DNA of 64,000 nt, taken from NCBI RefSeq assembly GCF_003576645.1, contig NC_044917.1:13759449-13823448 (forward strand), written 5' to 3'. The first letter of the stretch is position 1; each line of letters begins with the position of its first letter. Below are positions 34,826 through 47,200 of the stretch, piece after piece. The translations under genes were made by a program, and so were the position numbers. A model generated the notes under the pieces. That model worked only from the letters and a program-made list of their open reading frames with translations, was not told the DNA's origin and did no database searches. This DNA comes from Ipomoea triloba. Its lineage: Eukaryota; Streptophyta; Magnoliopsida; Solanales; Convolvulaceae.

Positions 34826-35080
34826 CTTAAAATTTTGATATAGATACATTTACAGGACTCACATGAAGAAAATAGTCTATCAGTGCCTGTCACATTAAGG
34901 AGTAAATTTAAGGGGGAGATATTTGGGAGTACATGTATAGAACCCATTTGATTAGTATTATTCAAAGAGAACAATTAAATTATTGGTTCAATCATTTTAC
35001 ACATTACGTAACCTCTAATGTGATGGCATCTCGGTTGTCATAGAGAAAATGTGCAGGTCAATTTTATAAAAATTAAAACT

Positions 35081-35085
<5 letters not shown>

Positions 35086-35163
<78 letters not shown>

Positions 35164-35240
35164 ATATATATATATGTGTGTGTGTGTGTATATATATGTG
35201 TATATATATATGTGTGTATATATATATATACATATATAAC
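35086..35240. repeat. (TA)n/(GT)n compound microsatellite
   Basis: Alternating ATATAT and GTGTGT tracts inside duplication copy 2. Confidence 0.97.
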
Positions 35241-35316
35241 TATTGAAGCACAAACTTTCTCAACCTACTGAAATACAAAGAGTCAATATCACAATCTCCC
35301 ATATATATGTGAGTGT

Positions 35317-35352
35317 AACTTGGTGTCACTAGACCACAAGGTCTTGGGCATA
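35317..35352 (-). mobile_element. 5' fragment of tRNA-derived SINE
   Basis: On the minus strand TGCCCAAGACCTTGTGGTCT then AGTGACACCAAGTTACA, the head of the same SINE family as 62838-62932. Confidence 0.55.
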
Positions 35353-35354
35353 TA

Positions 35355-35611
35355 CTCCATCTGTCTCATTTATCTGTCATACTCACTATTCATTGGTCAA
35401 ACCAACTATTTCTTCTATATTTATTTTCTTTATTATTTTTTCAGTTATTTTTAAATTTGATTTTTTGTTTTTAATAGTACTTTTAGTGTAGTTTCTAAAT
35501 ATATAAATTTTGTGTATTAATATTAAACTTAATATTATGAAAAATTGAATTAAAAATAATTTCAATCAAGCCTCGTTAACCGAACCAGATACATAAAATG
35601 GGACGGAGGAA

Positions 35612-35612
<1 letters not shown>
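35355..35612. mobile_element. Stowaway-like MITE (258 bp, complete)
   Basis: CTCCATCTGTCTCATTTATC at the left, TAAAATGGGACGGAGGAAG at the right, TA on both sides. The internal sequence matches the copies at 19134-19653. It is absent from the equivalent place in duplication copy 1. Confidence 0.88.
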
Positions 35613-35659
<47 letters not shown>

Positions 35660-36301
35660 AAATTAAATAAACAAACATAATCTAGTAGTAAAGAATTGAA
35701 TAGAAGAATCTAATTAACCAAACCTCATCACCAAAAAGTGTTTTACTATATTCCTATTGACTTTTCAATATATTATTAGTGGTAGCAGCCTAGCAGGTAG
35801 CTCAGTCGTTTTCTTTTCTTTGTCCGGCCTTTCATGTAACACGTGATGCATGTAAAGAAAACACACATATACTGGCTGATTAGGGCCGGTTTTTTTATTT
35901 GTGTGATCCTGTGCTATTAAATAAGTGAGGTCCTATTAAAGTATAAATAAACTGCGAATTGAAGAAAAGTTATTTGCGTGAATATTACGAAGTAGAATTT
36001 TTTTTGAATAATACGTAGTAGAATTTAGACCAGTCATGAAAACCTAATTTTGAGCCAATATAATCACAAATACATATACTAACTATTGGACCAGGGTTGA
36101 ACTAGGGCCTCCAAAATTTTTGGGACCCTATGTTGTTGCACATCTTGCACGCCCTAAAATCCTACCCTGTACCTGATTCTGGTGTAGATACTCCTCCTAT
36201 GCAGATGTGCGACAGATAGCGATCATTGGATTAATTCATATTAACGGCTTGAAATCAATAAAAAGGAAAAAATATGGTAATATTTTGATAATTGTAATGA
36301 T

Positions 36302-36742
36302 TAGTGTTGCAAAAATCGCCGGGCCGCGTTGAGGAAGGCCGAAATCCGGCCGCCTAGGCCACCGGCCGACTGCTTTTTTTTTGTTAAATTATAAATCTTA
36401 AACATTTAAACTATTAATGTTATAATGTATTAACTAATACTCTAATAGTCTAATAAGTAATAACTAATAAGTAATAACTTAATAAAATAATAAGTAATAA
36501 CTAAATTAAACTAATAAGTAATGCACTAATAATTAATAAATAATAACTAATAACTTAATAAGTATTAACTATTTAACTATTAAAGTGTAAAGACTTACAA
36601 TATTAAACACTTTACAATTATTAACACTTAAAATATTTTTTAAAAATTTTTATTAAAAAAAATAAAAATAAAACTAGGCGCCGATTAATCTGCGCCTAGG
36701 CGCTAGGCGCCCCCCAAGCGCCTAGCGATTTTTGCAACCTTG
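36302..36742. mobile_element. hAT-type MITE with 8-bp target duplication
   Basis: Flanked by GTAATGAT at 36294-36301 and 36743-36750. The ends are TAGTGTTGCAAAAATCGC and, in reverse, CAAGGTTGCAAAAATCGC. GC-rich subterminal segments (GCCGCCTAGGCC; GCGCCTAGGCGCTAGGCGCC) surround an AT-rich core of repeated TAATAAGTAATAACTA words. The uninterrupted site is seen in duplication copy 1 near 34637-34652. Confidence 0.88.
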
Positions 36743-37072
36743 GTAATGATATGTTAGTGCATTTTAGATATGTTTGGTAGTACTATGAGCCCGGTACACA
36801 ATCAAACATTCCCTTATACACCACAGACCATCATTTGGTGGTGCATCACACACTAACCCGTAGTGCACCACAGACTAGCCCGTAGTGCCCCATAGACCAA
36901 TACTTAGTGCATCACAAAGTTCACCACAAAAATATGCTTGGTGCAGAAAATTATCAAAATGTTACTGCATTTTTTTTCTTTTATATTCATTTCCAAGAGT
37001 TGATCTGAGCTCATCCAACGGTGGCGATCTGTTTGCACATGTGTGTGTCTATATGTGTGTGTGTGTGTGCGC

Positions 37073-37490
37073 GCGTGCGCGCGTGATGTACAGATAAGAG
37101 GTGGTGAATTTACGGATGAAATTTTGTTCCGCAAGGGATTGAGACTATGACACATACTTGAGTGACAACTAATAAGGTCATATGCACTAAAGTATTGGAA
37201 GCCACAAGAATCCAAGCAAGTTCGCATTAATGGTTGAGCAAAAGCCAAGTAATTAGAGGTTAAATGACTAATATAAGATAACACAAGAAAACACAATAAG
37301 AAGGGATGTGCTCAAATTAAGAGATATTGCCTTCTAGATGCCTTAACAACTTAGAAGATTAGGGGGGAACAAATAACCAAGGAGTCAAATGGCAAAGCAC
37401 ATAAGCATCCTAGACTAGCCACTTCCGTGAGCAAACAAACAAGGATTGCCCCACTCTCGTGGGGTATCAATTGCTAGCTCTTAAAGTGTT
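37073..37490. mobile_element. Partial LTR of the family seen at 46947-48144
   Basis: Starts TGATGTACAGATAAGAGGTG. Shared phrases: TTCCGCAAGGGATTGAGACT, CACTAAAGTATTGGAA, CAAGAATCCAAGCAA, GATTGCCCCACTCTCGTGG. The 3' half is missing. Confidence 0.55.
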
Positions 37491-37707
37491 GGTCCTGATA
37501 GAATGAGGGAGTGAGTCTAGAGAGGGGGGGGGGTTGAATAGACTCACTTAACTTTTCAAATTTCTTCTCAACAAGCCGATCAGAGTTTTATGTTGCATAG
37601 CGGAATTGAAACTTAACCCTTTTAATATTCTTTTCATGTTTGGTTAATTAACTTAGTAAAATATTTGGCTTTGTCGTGAGTGATATGAAAGCAGTAGAGA
37701 AATAGTC

Positions 37708-37794
<87 letters not shown>

Positions 37795-38800
37795 TAGTGG
37801 TTTGGTTGTTAACTAAGCCTACTCTACTCTTCATCACCACTTGTGAAGGTTTGCACTAAAAGCTCCTTAGTACAAAACGCAACCAAGTTTGCTTCCTTGA
37901 TTACCACGCTGGACAACAAACTTGAACTACCAGGTTTTTCAACTCCTCCGACTTTACTCTGCCTCTTTCTACTAATCCAAGTAGAGATTTGAAAGTTTGA
38001 AGAATTGTTTCTTCTTTTCTCTAACTGAAATCTTGGTTTCTTAAGTTTGGATCTTCTCGTTTTGAAGCAGCTCAAGATTTCTAAAATCTGGATATTTGCG
38101 ATGTAGTTTATCACTCTTTTCTCAATCAATGGTTGTAAATGCTTGATGTTTAAAAGCTTTTCTCACACTTCTTCAGTGAGTGAAGAGGGTATTTATAGGC
38201 ATGAAAATAGTTCCGTTGGAGGGAGAACTGAATTTCAAAAAGCATATTGACCAGTGGTTAAAGACCAATGGGTAATCCGGAAGGTAAGTGAGTTTGTCAT
38301 ATTTCCAACCATTGATCCCTTGCAGTGCGCCAAACATATGCTTTTTGTTCTGCAATAAAAGGACTAACATTTAATGAAAATTGACCTTAGGATATTTTCA
38401 TAGGATTGACTTTTTTCCTTAAGACATATTTCTCACTTTAAGGTTTCAGATAATGTTTTGAGTAGTCATTTCGAGTAGTTAACCAAGTTAACGTCTGAAG
38501 TCTTAGGTCTTCTTGGATATAATTGGATGTCTTTAATTTGTCAGTCACTCTTTAACTCCTCGAATGTTCTTTCTTTATCATTCAGTCTTGATAACCTTTG
38601 AGAGGTAGACCCTTCCATTCTTTGGTCTTTGCATCCTCCCAGTCTTGATGTCTTCATCTTTGAATCATCAACTTCGAATCTTTATCTTCGAGTCTTTGAC
38701 TATGTGTGTTACATTTGGTTGAATGCGTTTAACCACCCGGTTAACCATTCGGTTATGATTCAAACAAAAAGTATACCTATCATGAGTCTAAGAAATAAAA
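37491..38800. mobile_element. Probable LTR-retrotransposon sequence, unclassified
   Basis: Contains AGAGGGGGGGGGGTTGAATA at about 37520, a phrase often seen in plant LTR ends, and a (GA)n tract (37713-37789). TATTTATAGGCATG near 38190 may be a TATA region on one strand. No coding domain or clean LTR border was found. Confidence 0.35.
37713..37789. repeat. (GA)n microsatellite
   Basis: About 38 GA units. Confidence 0.98.
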
Positions 38801-40829
38801 AGATTAATGGGTCTAAATTCTTAAGTTTGGGGAGAGAAAAAATGGCCGAGAATTCTCTCTCGACGCAACACAACAGCGAAGAATAGGATCAGCTGGATCG
38901 GAGCACAAAGAAGACGAAAACTTCAACAGAGTCACCAATGCGCGAAGCCACGCAAACTGGGCATGTGGGATCGAAAGGAGGAGCGGGACCAGAGAAGCAA
39001 ACTGGAGCTTTATCCTTCAAACAAATTGTAGCCAATGAATACACGCAGAGTGAACAAAAGCTGCTGGCGGAGGAAATCGATTTGGTTTTCGATGATGAAG
39101 AGGAAGCGGATGATGATGTGGACAAGAACTGCCCGGTCATCAAGCTCACAAGGGAAGAAAAGGTTTAGCTACGGAGTAAATGGAAACAGACATTAATCGT
39201 GAAGGTGATGTCGAGAAGTGTTGGTTATGGATACCTCCTGAAGAGACTGACGGCTCTTTGGCGACCCAAAGCGAGAATGGAATTGGTGACAGTCGACAAC
39301 GGGTACTTTTTGGTGAAGTTCGCGTCGGTAGATGACTATGGTTTTGCAAAATATGGAGTATTATAGATGGTACTGGATCACTACCTCATTGTTAAAGAAT
39401 GGGTACCAAACTTTGATCCGTTTACAGATAGAACGGAGAGCATAATAGTTTGGATCAGATTTCCATGCCCCCCAACTGAATACTACGACTATAGCTTTCT
39501 GATGAGAGTTGGGGCCAAAGTTGGTCGTCTGATCAACATTGATACGACTACTAGTTTGGTTTCTAGGGCTAGCTTTGCGAGGGTCTGCGTTGAAGTAGAC
39601 ATTACTAAGCCACTGCTTGCCAAGTTCACGTTGCGAAACAGAGTCCACCCGATAGTGTATGAAGGCCTCCACCTTATTTGTTTCAAGTGTGAAATATATG
39701 GAGATAATGCTGAGGGTTGCCGTTTGAACCAAGCAGAAGAAACAGACGAAAATCCGATGACAGAAGGAGGAAGTCGGCCGAAAAACCACTCCGGTACCGC
39801 TAACGGTCAGAAAGGTGGTGAAAACGGCAAGAATCTCCTATCTATGGAAAACAAACCAATTAGGCCGAACTCATGGAAGACTATGGTTTTTGGATGGTAG
39901 CAACGAGACAAAAGCAGGATTATTCCAAAAATCAAGGAAATAGGAATCAGGGAAGAAAGGTCAGTAAGATGCAGGAAAAAGAAACAACCCAAATGTGCAA
40001 TACGGGTCGAGATTTGCAAACCTTGTCGACATTACTAACGAACACTAGAAAAAAATGCAAAAATAGCGACGGACGATTTTCGTCACTAAACGGGTAAAAT
40101 TCGTCGCTAAACTGTTTAGCGACGGAAATCGTCCGTCGCTAGAATTTAGCGATGCAATTTATTTCCGTTGCTAAGTTTTAGCGACGGATATTTTCATCGG
40201 TACGTTAAAATAATCCGTTGTTATATTCACTCGAACGACGATTTTGATGCTGATTTTTGCGACGGATTCGCGACGGAATATCCGTCGCTAAATCCACAAT
40301 ATTTCTGTCGCTAGACTATTACGACGATTTGATGACCCACAACATTTCCGTCGCTAATTCATTTTTATTATTTGAATTTGACGTCATTTAGCTACGATTT
40401 AGTGACGGAATGATCCATCACTAAAGTTAACTACAAATTTTTCTATCACTATTTTGTTAGTATTCTTTATTTTATTAGATACTTAGCTACGGATTTACTA
40501 CAATATTTTTCCGTCGCTAAATTGTAAAATTTTTTAAAAAATATACCCGCTAATTAATCTGCATTAAACCTATAATATAATACATCAATAATATATTTGT
40601 AAAATATATTATATTAAAACATTCATACTCATAAACAATGATAAAAGTAAAGTAATTAATATCGTTAGAAACAGTACCAAGTATCCATCGTTAGAAACTA
40701 TAACATTCATACTCATAAACATAATCTAATCCTCTCCTAGGTTTTCATCATTTGAATTAACAAAATGTTTTAACAAAATGTTCAGCTTGCTGAGTATTTT
40801 GAGGTGGTGGCATAGAAGTGGATAGTATC

Positions 40830-42942
40830 CCATTGCAGAATTCTTGTTGCAGTAGTACTATTGGAAAGTTGGCAGCCTTCTGATCCTTCTCAGCATAGTC
40901 ACACATCAAGCCATGACTCTTTCACCTTTAAATGAAAAAAGCAACAGTCAGAAATTTTGGTAATGGGACAAAATTTTACAATCTTAGCATGAAAGCGTTT
41001 AAGGACAAGAATTACACCTCTTGGGGCATTAATGGATTGTCAAATAAAGAATACTCCCTAAAACTGATCCCAGGTCCAAATTCCTCCTCTGGTTGTTCCC
41101 TCAACATCACATTAACCTGAAGTATAAAATGTATCACACAAAGCAATGAGGCCAAAATAAGAAACATAACTGCTTAGTGATTCTTCAGAATCTTTCTGGA
41201 TTCAGAAACTTTTCAAGAGTGACTAAAGGTCAAATAACTATGCAAGTTAGTAGTCACAATGAAATTCCAATGAAAAGTAAAAGTTAAACTTGTGCAGCTG
41301 CAAACAGAATGGGAGAGAAAAGCTTAATTGCTAATAATATTAATCAAGCAATGTTAGATGAAAGAAACAGAATGGGAAAAGCTTAATTGCTAATGATATT
41401 AATCAAGCAATGTTAGATGAAAGAGAAAATTGTTAACAGATTAAAAGGAATTTTATAAACTGCTTTGTCTCTTTTCTTCCTTTGGACAAGTTCAAAGGAA
41501 TTTTTTAGAAAATGCCAATGAGCTGTTACAAGTAATGTTTTTAGTACCAAAAGATAACTTAATGTATGAAAATGACTCAAGTATGGCTAATAACATCATC
41601 ACAGACCTCTATATATATATATATATATATCCAAAACTAACTCATCAAACCAAAGAAAAAAATTTGAAGTATTAGATTTAAGAAATAATATTACAAAATG
41701 CAAGAACCTATTGATATAATAATATGATCTCTTCACATACAACAAATAATAATAAAAATTTGCTTTCTTGGTTTAATCATGGGAGACTTTGAATGGGATT
41801 TGAAACTTTAAATACATAATATAAGTATTATACATGTTTGATGTTTGCTGATGGAATTAAGATGGCATCATAATTTGTAAACCAAGGGAACAAGAATTAT
41901 GTTCTTAATTGTCATTTTAGTGGAAGAAATTTGAGTTAATAGCATATTGAACGCGTCTTTGAAGTTTGTACCTCAAACACATGATCCAAAGGACAGACAA
42001 AAGGATATCTCGTCATGGATCCCACCAAAACACCAGGATGTCCAAACCATAATCTATCTAACCTGCACCATATTGGAGGCATCACCTAAAATCACAAAGA
42101 ATGACATAAATAATCAGGATATTGCTTGGTGGAGATATAGACAAACAATCCAATAGAAAAGCGATTGCTCTTGTAGGAAAAAAAAAAAAAAAAAAAAAAC
42201 AATGTAACAACTGCTCTAATAGTTGTGCTAAAAAAGAGTGACAATTCAACAAGTTCAGAACCGGAGTCCTGATAAAGAAAATCCTTGCAAATGGTTTCTA
42301 CTATCTTATTGGGATAAGAAACCGCAGTACTGAGGTGAATATCATCTTCAGACATCATTACTGGCAACACAAAAGGTGATTGATTAACCTTCTCCGAATC
42401 TTCAAATTTAATCATGCATTTTGGCAATTCTAGAAAAATGAAAAGTTAATATTCCGCATTACAAAATTAGGGCAGCCACCTTACATATGAAAAGGAAAAA
42501 TAGGAATAGCTCTCACTATTGTGCGATTTAGCACACCATTGTCGGCCACCAACATTCACTGCCTCGCCAGGAGATATGAAAACCTCAGCCACCATCGGAC
42601 TGCCGCCACTGCTCACTGCCTCTTTTCACCGGGAAAGAAGCTCGCCATCCACCGTCACCTGCTTTGCCTCGCCGGAAACAAAGGAGCGAAACGCCGCCAA
42701 GCTGGAGCCCAAGGTCGTTGGTTCCCCTGTTGCGCTGCTGGAAAGATGAAGGGGCGAAGACAGAAGAAGACAGCCGTTGCCACCGCCGCCAGGGACTGCC
42801 TCACCTCCGCCGCAGCAACTGCCACTGTCGTTCCTCGTCGATCTGCTACAACGCCGACCACCACCGTCGCGCCGATTGTCTGTTCATCGCGACTGGCCAG
42901 CCACCTCGCCTGAGATCTGTTGGACGATAAAGACGACAGCAA
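40830..42942 (-). pseudogene. Exon-like gene segments inside the CACTA element, unidentified
   Basis: On the minus strand, a GC-rich, Ala/Arg-rich first segment (42942-42655, starting MLSSLSSNRSQARWLASRDE) is followed by MPKCMIKFEDSEKVNQSPFV (42427 down), then LWFGHPGVLVGSMTRYPFVC (about 42050). Next is a clean 99-nt exon with AG/GT borders at 41116-41018 (VNVMLREQPEEEFGPGISFR...NPLMPQE), then KSHGLMCDYAEKDQKAANFP (about 40920 down). The regular spacing of exon-like blocks suggests a captured host gene or a diverged element gene. I do not recognise the protein. Confidence 0.45.
41301..41428. repeat. Tandem duplication of about 62 bp
   Basis: Two near-identical units: CAGAATGGGA...AAAGCTTAATTGCTAATRAT and AATCAAGCAATGTTAGATGA. 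Inside the CACTA element. Confidence 0.8.
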
Positions 42943-44273
42943 CTTGGAAGGGAAATGATGAAAACGACTGCAATATTGTTTATATACCTAGGGCTAAATG
43001 ATTAGATCTGATGTTATATTTGCAATGACGGAATTTGAATCTGTCGCTAGATCTAGCGACGGAATCGAATTCCGTCGCTAGATTAATTTTTTTTAAAAAT
43101 CGCAATCTCACCTATTACTACTATAGCGACAGAAAATTGGATCGGATTCAATTTTCCGTCGCAAGATTTTATTTTTTAAAAAAATTAACCCGCTCCATTA
43201 ATTATTTAGCGACAGAATATCAATCCGTCGCTAGATTTAGCGACAAATTTAAATTTCCGTCGCTAGATTTTTATTTTAAAATAATTTTTCCCGCTCCGTG
43301 GATCATCTAGCGATGAAATTTTGTATCCGTCGCTACATTTTGTCAAAAAAAATTCGCGGTCATTTTTTAAATAAAAATACCCAGGAATAATGCTCTAGCG
43401 ATGGATCATAAAATCCTTCGCGAGAACATTATTCCCGGGTTTATTTTGCTTCCAAAAAAATGAGTGCGAATTTTTTTCCAAAATTAGCTACAGATTTAAC
43501 GATAAAAAAACATAAATTCCTAAAAATTTATGCGCGAAAATTTACCACTAAAATTAGCTACGGATTTAACGATAAAAATTTTTTCCGTCACTAATACGTC
43601 GCTAATTTTCAATTTTTAAAAAATAAGTAAATCCGTCGCTATTCCGTCATTAAATTAGCAACAGAATGAATCCGTCGTTATTTCCGCGTTTTTTGTAGTG
43701 AAAGAGAGAGACCAGATAGAGGAGCAATTAACAGGTGATCAAATAGAGAAGGAAAACCGAGCTGAAGGTGTTAAGCGGTCAAACCCGTCAAAAGGGAAAA
43801 GGCCCACGACCCAGTGTCTGAGAAGTAGATTGTTGGAAACAACATGCATGGCATGCATAAGAAACAGATTGAGGTTGGAGAGCCAAGCACCAGGAGAAGG
43901 CATAATAGAAAAGCCCAAGAGACACATAATAACCAAGACGGCGCTACAGTGGAACATACTTTAGTTATGGGTGATAAGAATGGATCCAAGGTTGTTCAAG
44001 TTTTCGAAACGGAGGATAGGAACGATCCAGAGTGCTTGGAAGGAACAGAGCTCTACCATGAGCATTATGGTGACCCACCAGACGGTGAGCGAGCTCAATA
44101 CCAGACGCCGACGTTATTGACGGACGATGAGGAGTGTCCTGAGGATCATGATGTTGCTGCCATGGAGCTGGAGTCCTAAGGTGTTCTCTCCCCTGCTCTT
44201 TGTGCTTTTTGTTTTGCTCATGTGGTTTTTCGTTTGGTGTCTATTTCTGTTATTTCTTTTTCGTTTTGCTTCC

Positions 44274-47200
44274 ATGAAAGTTTTCATTTGGAATTGTCAA
44301 GGGGTAGCTTCTAAGAGCTTTATTAGATCTGCCAAATGGTTCCTTAGTAAACATCACCCGGATATCTTTTGCTTAGTTGAAACTAAGACGTCTGGGAGTA
44401 ATGCGGGCTCCATCTGCGCCAAGCTTGGTTTTGATAAATGGGTAAGGGTGGAAGCTCTTGGGTTTAGTGGGTGAACTTGGATTCTCTGGTCGAACGCTAT
44501 GCAGATTGAGGTGCTCAACTCTCACCCCCAGTTTGTGTATATGGTAGTCAAAGAACTGTCTAGGAGACTATGGAATTTTTTGGTGGTGTATGGAAGCCCT
44601 GCTCTCCTCCTTTGCCATCGGCTATGGAGCTCTTTAAGATGAAACAAGGTCCAGATTAATCACCCCTGGTTGATTGCTGGAGAATTTAATGCCAATGCCA
44701 ACAACGAGGAGTGTTTAACCCTTTCTAATCCTGGTAATCACAGAAACGCTAACTTCAAAAACTGGATTTTCAATGAAGCGTTACTCGACCTTGGCTTCTC
44801 GGGGCCGAAATTCACTTGGAGATGGGGAAAGGAGGAAGGAACCTTCAAAGGTGTTAGATTGGATCGTGCACTTTGTTCGCTTCATTGGATGGATCTTATG
44901 CATGATACGAAGGTGAGCCACCAAACGGCTATTGAGTTTGACCACTGTCCCATTTTGGTGGAGTTTGATACCAAAGCCAAGAAAGGTGGTAATAACTTTA
45001 TGTTCTAGGGTGCTTGGACGAATCACCGCTCTTTTCTGGAGTTCACCTATCAAAACTGGGATAAGGAGGGTTCAATTTGGCAAGATAAAGATGCTATGAC
45101 AGATAAATTCAAAGAATGGAAGCAGACCATTTTTGGGAACATCCACCACAGGAAAAACAATTTGTTGAGACGTTTGGATGGGATCCAAAAGAAAATGAAC
45201 CATGCGAACCATAATGGACTCGTTAAGCTAGAAAGAAAAATCAAAAAAGAGTTAGAAGATACACTTCAACAAGAAGAGATCCTCTGGTTTCAGCAAGCGA
45301 GGGAGCAGTGGATTGCCTTGGGCGACCGCAACACCAGGTTCTATCACGCTGCTACGAAGAGTAAAAAGGTTAAAATAGGGAGACACAATTTCTTACAGGT
45401 ATTTTCACTAAAGATGTGGATGCGGTGGTCACTCGTGTCCCTCAAGGTAAGTTCCCTCTCCTTAGTGAGAAAGAATGGAATTCGTTCAATGTGGCATTTG
45501 TAATAGAGGAGGTCAGATTAGCTCTTTTTGAAATGAGCACTTTAAAAGCCTTGGGACCGGATGGTTTCCATGCTCTTTTCGATCAAAACGCATGGTAAGT
45601 GGTTGGTAATTCGGTCTTTAAATAAGTGGATACGTTTATGAAGTCTGGAGAGACGGAGGACGGTATGAACGATACATTGATTGCCCTCATTTCTAAAAAC
45701 AATTGTCCCACTAGTGCTAATTAGTATCGTCCAATTAGCTTATGTAATCTCATCTATAAACTCATTACAAAACCTATGACAAATCGCATCAAACCTCTCT
45801 TGAAGAAGCTGATTGGGCAAGAATAGAGCAGTTTTGTGCCATGAAGGCAGATTACAGACAATATCCTGGTTTACCAAGAAGTGATTCACTCTATGCGTAA
45901 CAGACAAGGAAAGAAAGGTCTCATGGTTCTGAAAATTGACCTTGAAAAAGCCTACGACATGCTCAATTGGGACTTTATTAGGGATACCCTAAAGGCCATG
46001 GGCATGAAGAGTGAGTGGATCAGAAACATTATGTCTTGCGTGGAGTCCCCCAGAATGAAAGTGCTATGGAATGGGAAGTAGCTGGACCAGATTATTCCTT
46101 CTAGGGGTATCCGTCAGGGGGATTCAATGTCTCCCTACTTGTTTGTTCTGTGTATGGAACGTTTGAGTCATGCTATCAAAGAAGAAGTGGACCAATGAAG
46201 ATGGAAAGGCATTCGCCTTTCAAGGTATGGCCCTCTTCTTACCCACTTATTTTTTGCTGATGATCTCGTTTTGTTTGCCGAGGCTTCACAGGAGCAAATT
46301 GTTATCATCTCGAAGTGTTTGGAAAGGTTTAGCCAAACCTCAACTCAAAAAGTCAGTTTGACCAAGTCTCAAATTTTCTTTTCTAAAAATGTGGACGTTG
46401 AAGAAGCTCGAGGAATAACTATCATCGTGAGTATCCTTGAGTCTAATAACCTTGGAAGGTACCTCGAGGTTCCCACTCTTCATGGTAGAATCACAAATAA
46501 TCTCTTCTCTCCGATGTTGGAAAGAATGGATGACAGGTTGAATGGATGGAAGACTAAGTTCTTGACTTTAGTAGGCAAGCAAATTCTGTCTCAATCGTTG
46601 CTCCAAGCAATCCCGTACTATGGTATACAACAATGCTCATGCCAGCTGGGATCTGGGAAGAGATTGACAAAAGGATTCATAGATTTATTTGGGGGGGAAC
46701 CCTTGAGACCCGGAAAAGCCACCTTGTGTGCTAGGAGGATGTGACAAAACCAAAAAATGTTGGGGGCCTGGGAATTAGAGGAGCAAAGGACATGAATATG
46801 GCTTTTATGGCCAAGCTAGGGTAGCAGATCATTACCAACAAGGAGAACCTTTGGGTAAAAACCTTAAAAGGAAAATACGCCTAGGGTAGGACTGGTATTG
46901 ACATGATAGGGGAAAAATAGGTATGTTGAAATGCTTGGAGAGGTATTGATGAGTATAATAGTGAGCGTAAAAAGAGGGTGTAAATGTCGTTCCGCTAAGG
47001 ATTGGGGCTATGGCACGTATTGTGTTAATTATTAAATTCTAGTCACTAAAGTATTGGAATTCACTAGAATCCAAGCAAACTAAGATTAATGAACGGAAAT
47101 AAAATAATGCAAAATAAATAAGGGATAAACTATATGATAAAAGAGTGGGGTCAGATTAAGGGTATTGCAATCTTGATGCTCTAACAATCTCAAAATTAGG

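Larger units (their letters stand above)
34826..36925. repeat. Tandem segmental duplication, copy 2 (with insertions)
   Basis: Same block order as copy 1. It is longer because of a (TA)n/(GT)n tract (35086-35240), a SINE fragment, a Stowaway MITE (35355-35612), extra sequence around 35880-36190 and a hAT MITE (36302-36742). Block divergence by eye is roughly 10 percent. Confidence 0.8.
40043..43700. mobile_element. CACTA (En/Spm) element inserted in LINE ORF1
   Basis: Ends are CACTAGAAAAAAATGCAAAA at the left and TTTTTTGTAGTG at the right (CACTACAAAAAACGCG in reverse). The likely 3-bp target site is GAA/AAA, with one mismatch. Both subterminal zones (about 40060-40520 and 43020-43690) are dense in direct and inverted TAGCGACGGAAT/ATTCCGTCGCTA words, the typical transposase-binding arrangement. 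The LINE frame resumes immediately outside. No CACTA transposase domain was recognised, so it looks non-autonomous; it carries gene-like exons (40800-42930). Confidence 0.85.
38842..44179 (+). pseudogene. LINE ORF1 (gag-like, DUF4283 and zinc knuckle), split by a CACTA element
   Basis: Nucleic-acid-binding ORF1 of a plant L1-type LINE. It starts MAENSLSTQHN and is broken by several stops and frameshifts. A DUF4283-like section (about 39380-39640) reads LDHYLIVKEWVPNFDPFTDR, TESIIVWIRFPCPP and GAKVGRLINIDTTT. A zinc knuckle follows, CFKCEIYGDNAEGC, in which the usual His is Asn. The frame is interrupted by the element at 40043-43700 and resumes (RPTTQCLRSRLLE..., then the acidic tail TDDEECPEDHDVAAMELES) up to the stop at about 44179. 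Not functional. Confidence 0.75.

Noticed and set aside
42519..42930. Plus-strand open frames in the GC-rich part of the CACTA element
   Set aside because: The neighbouring exon-like blocks with splice borders are on the minus strand, so the plus frames are probably shadows.
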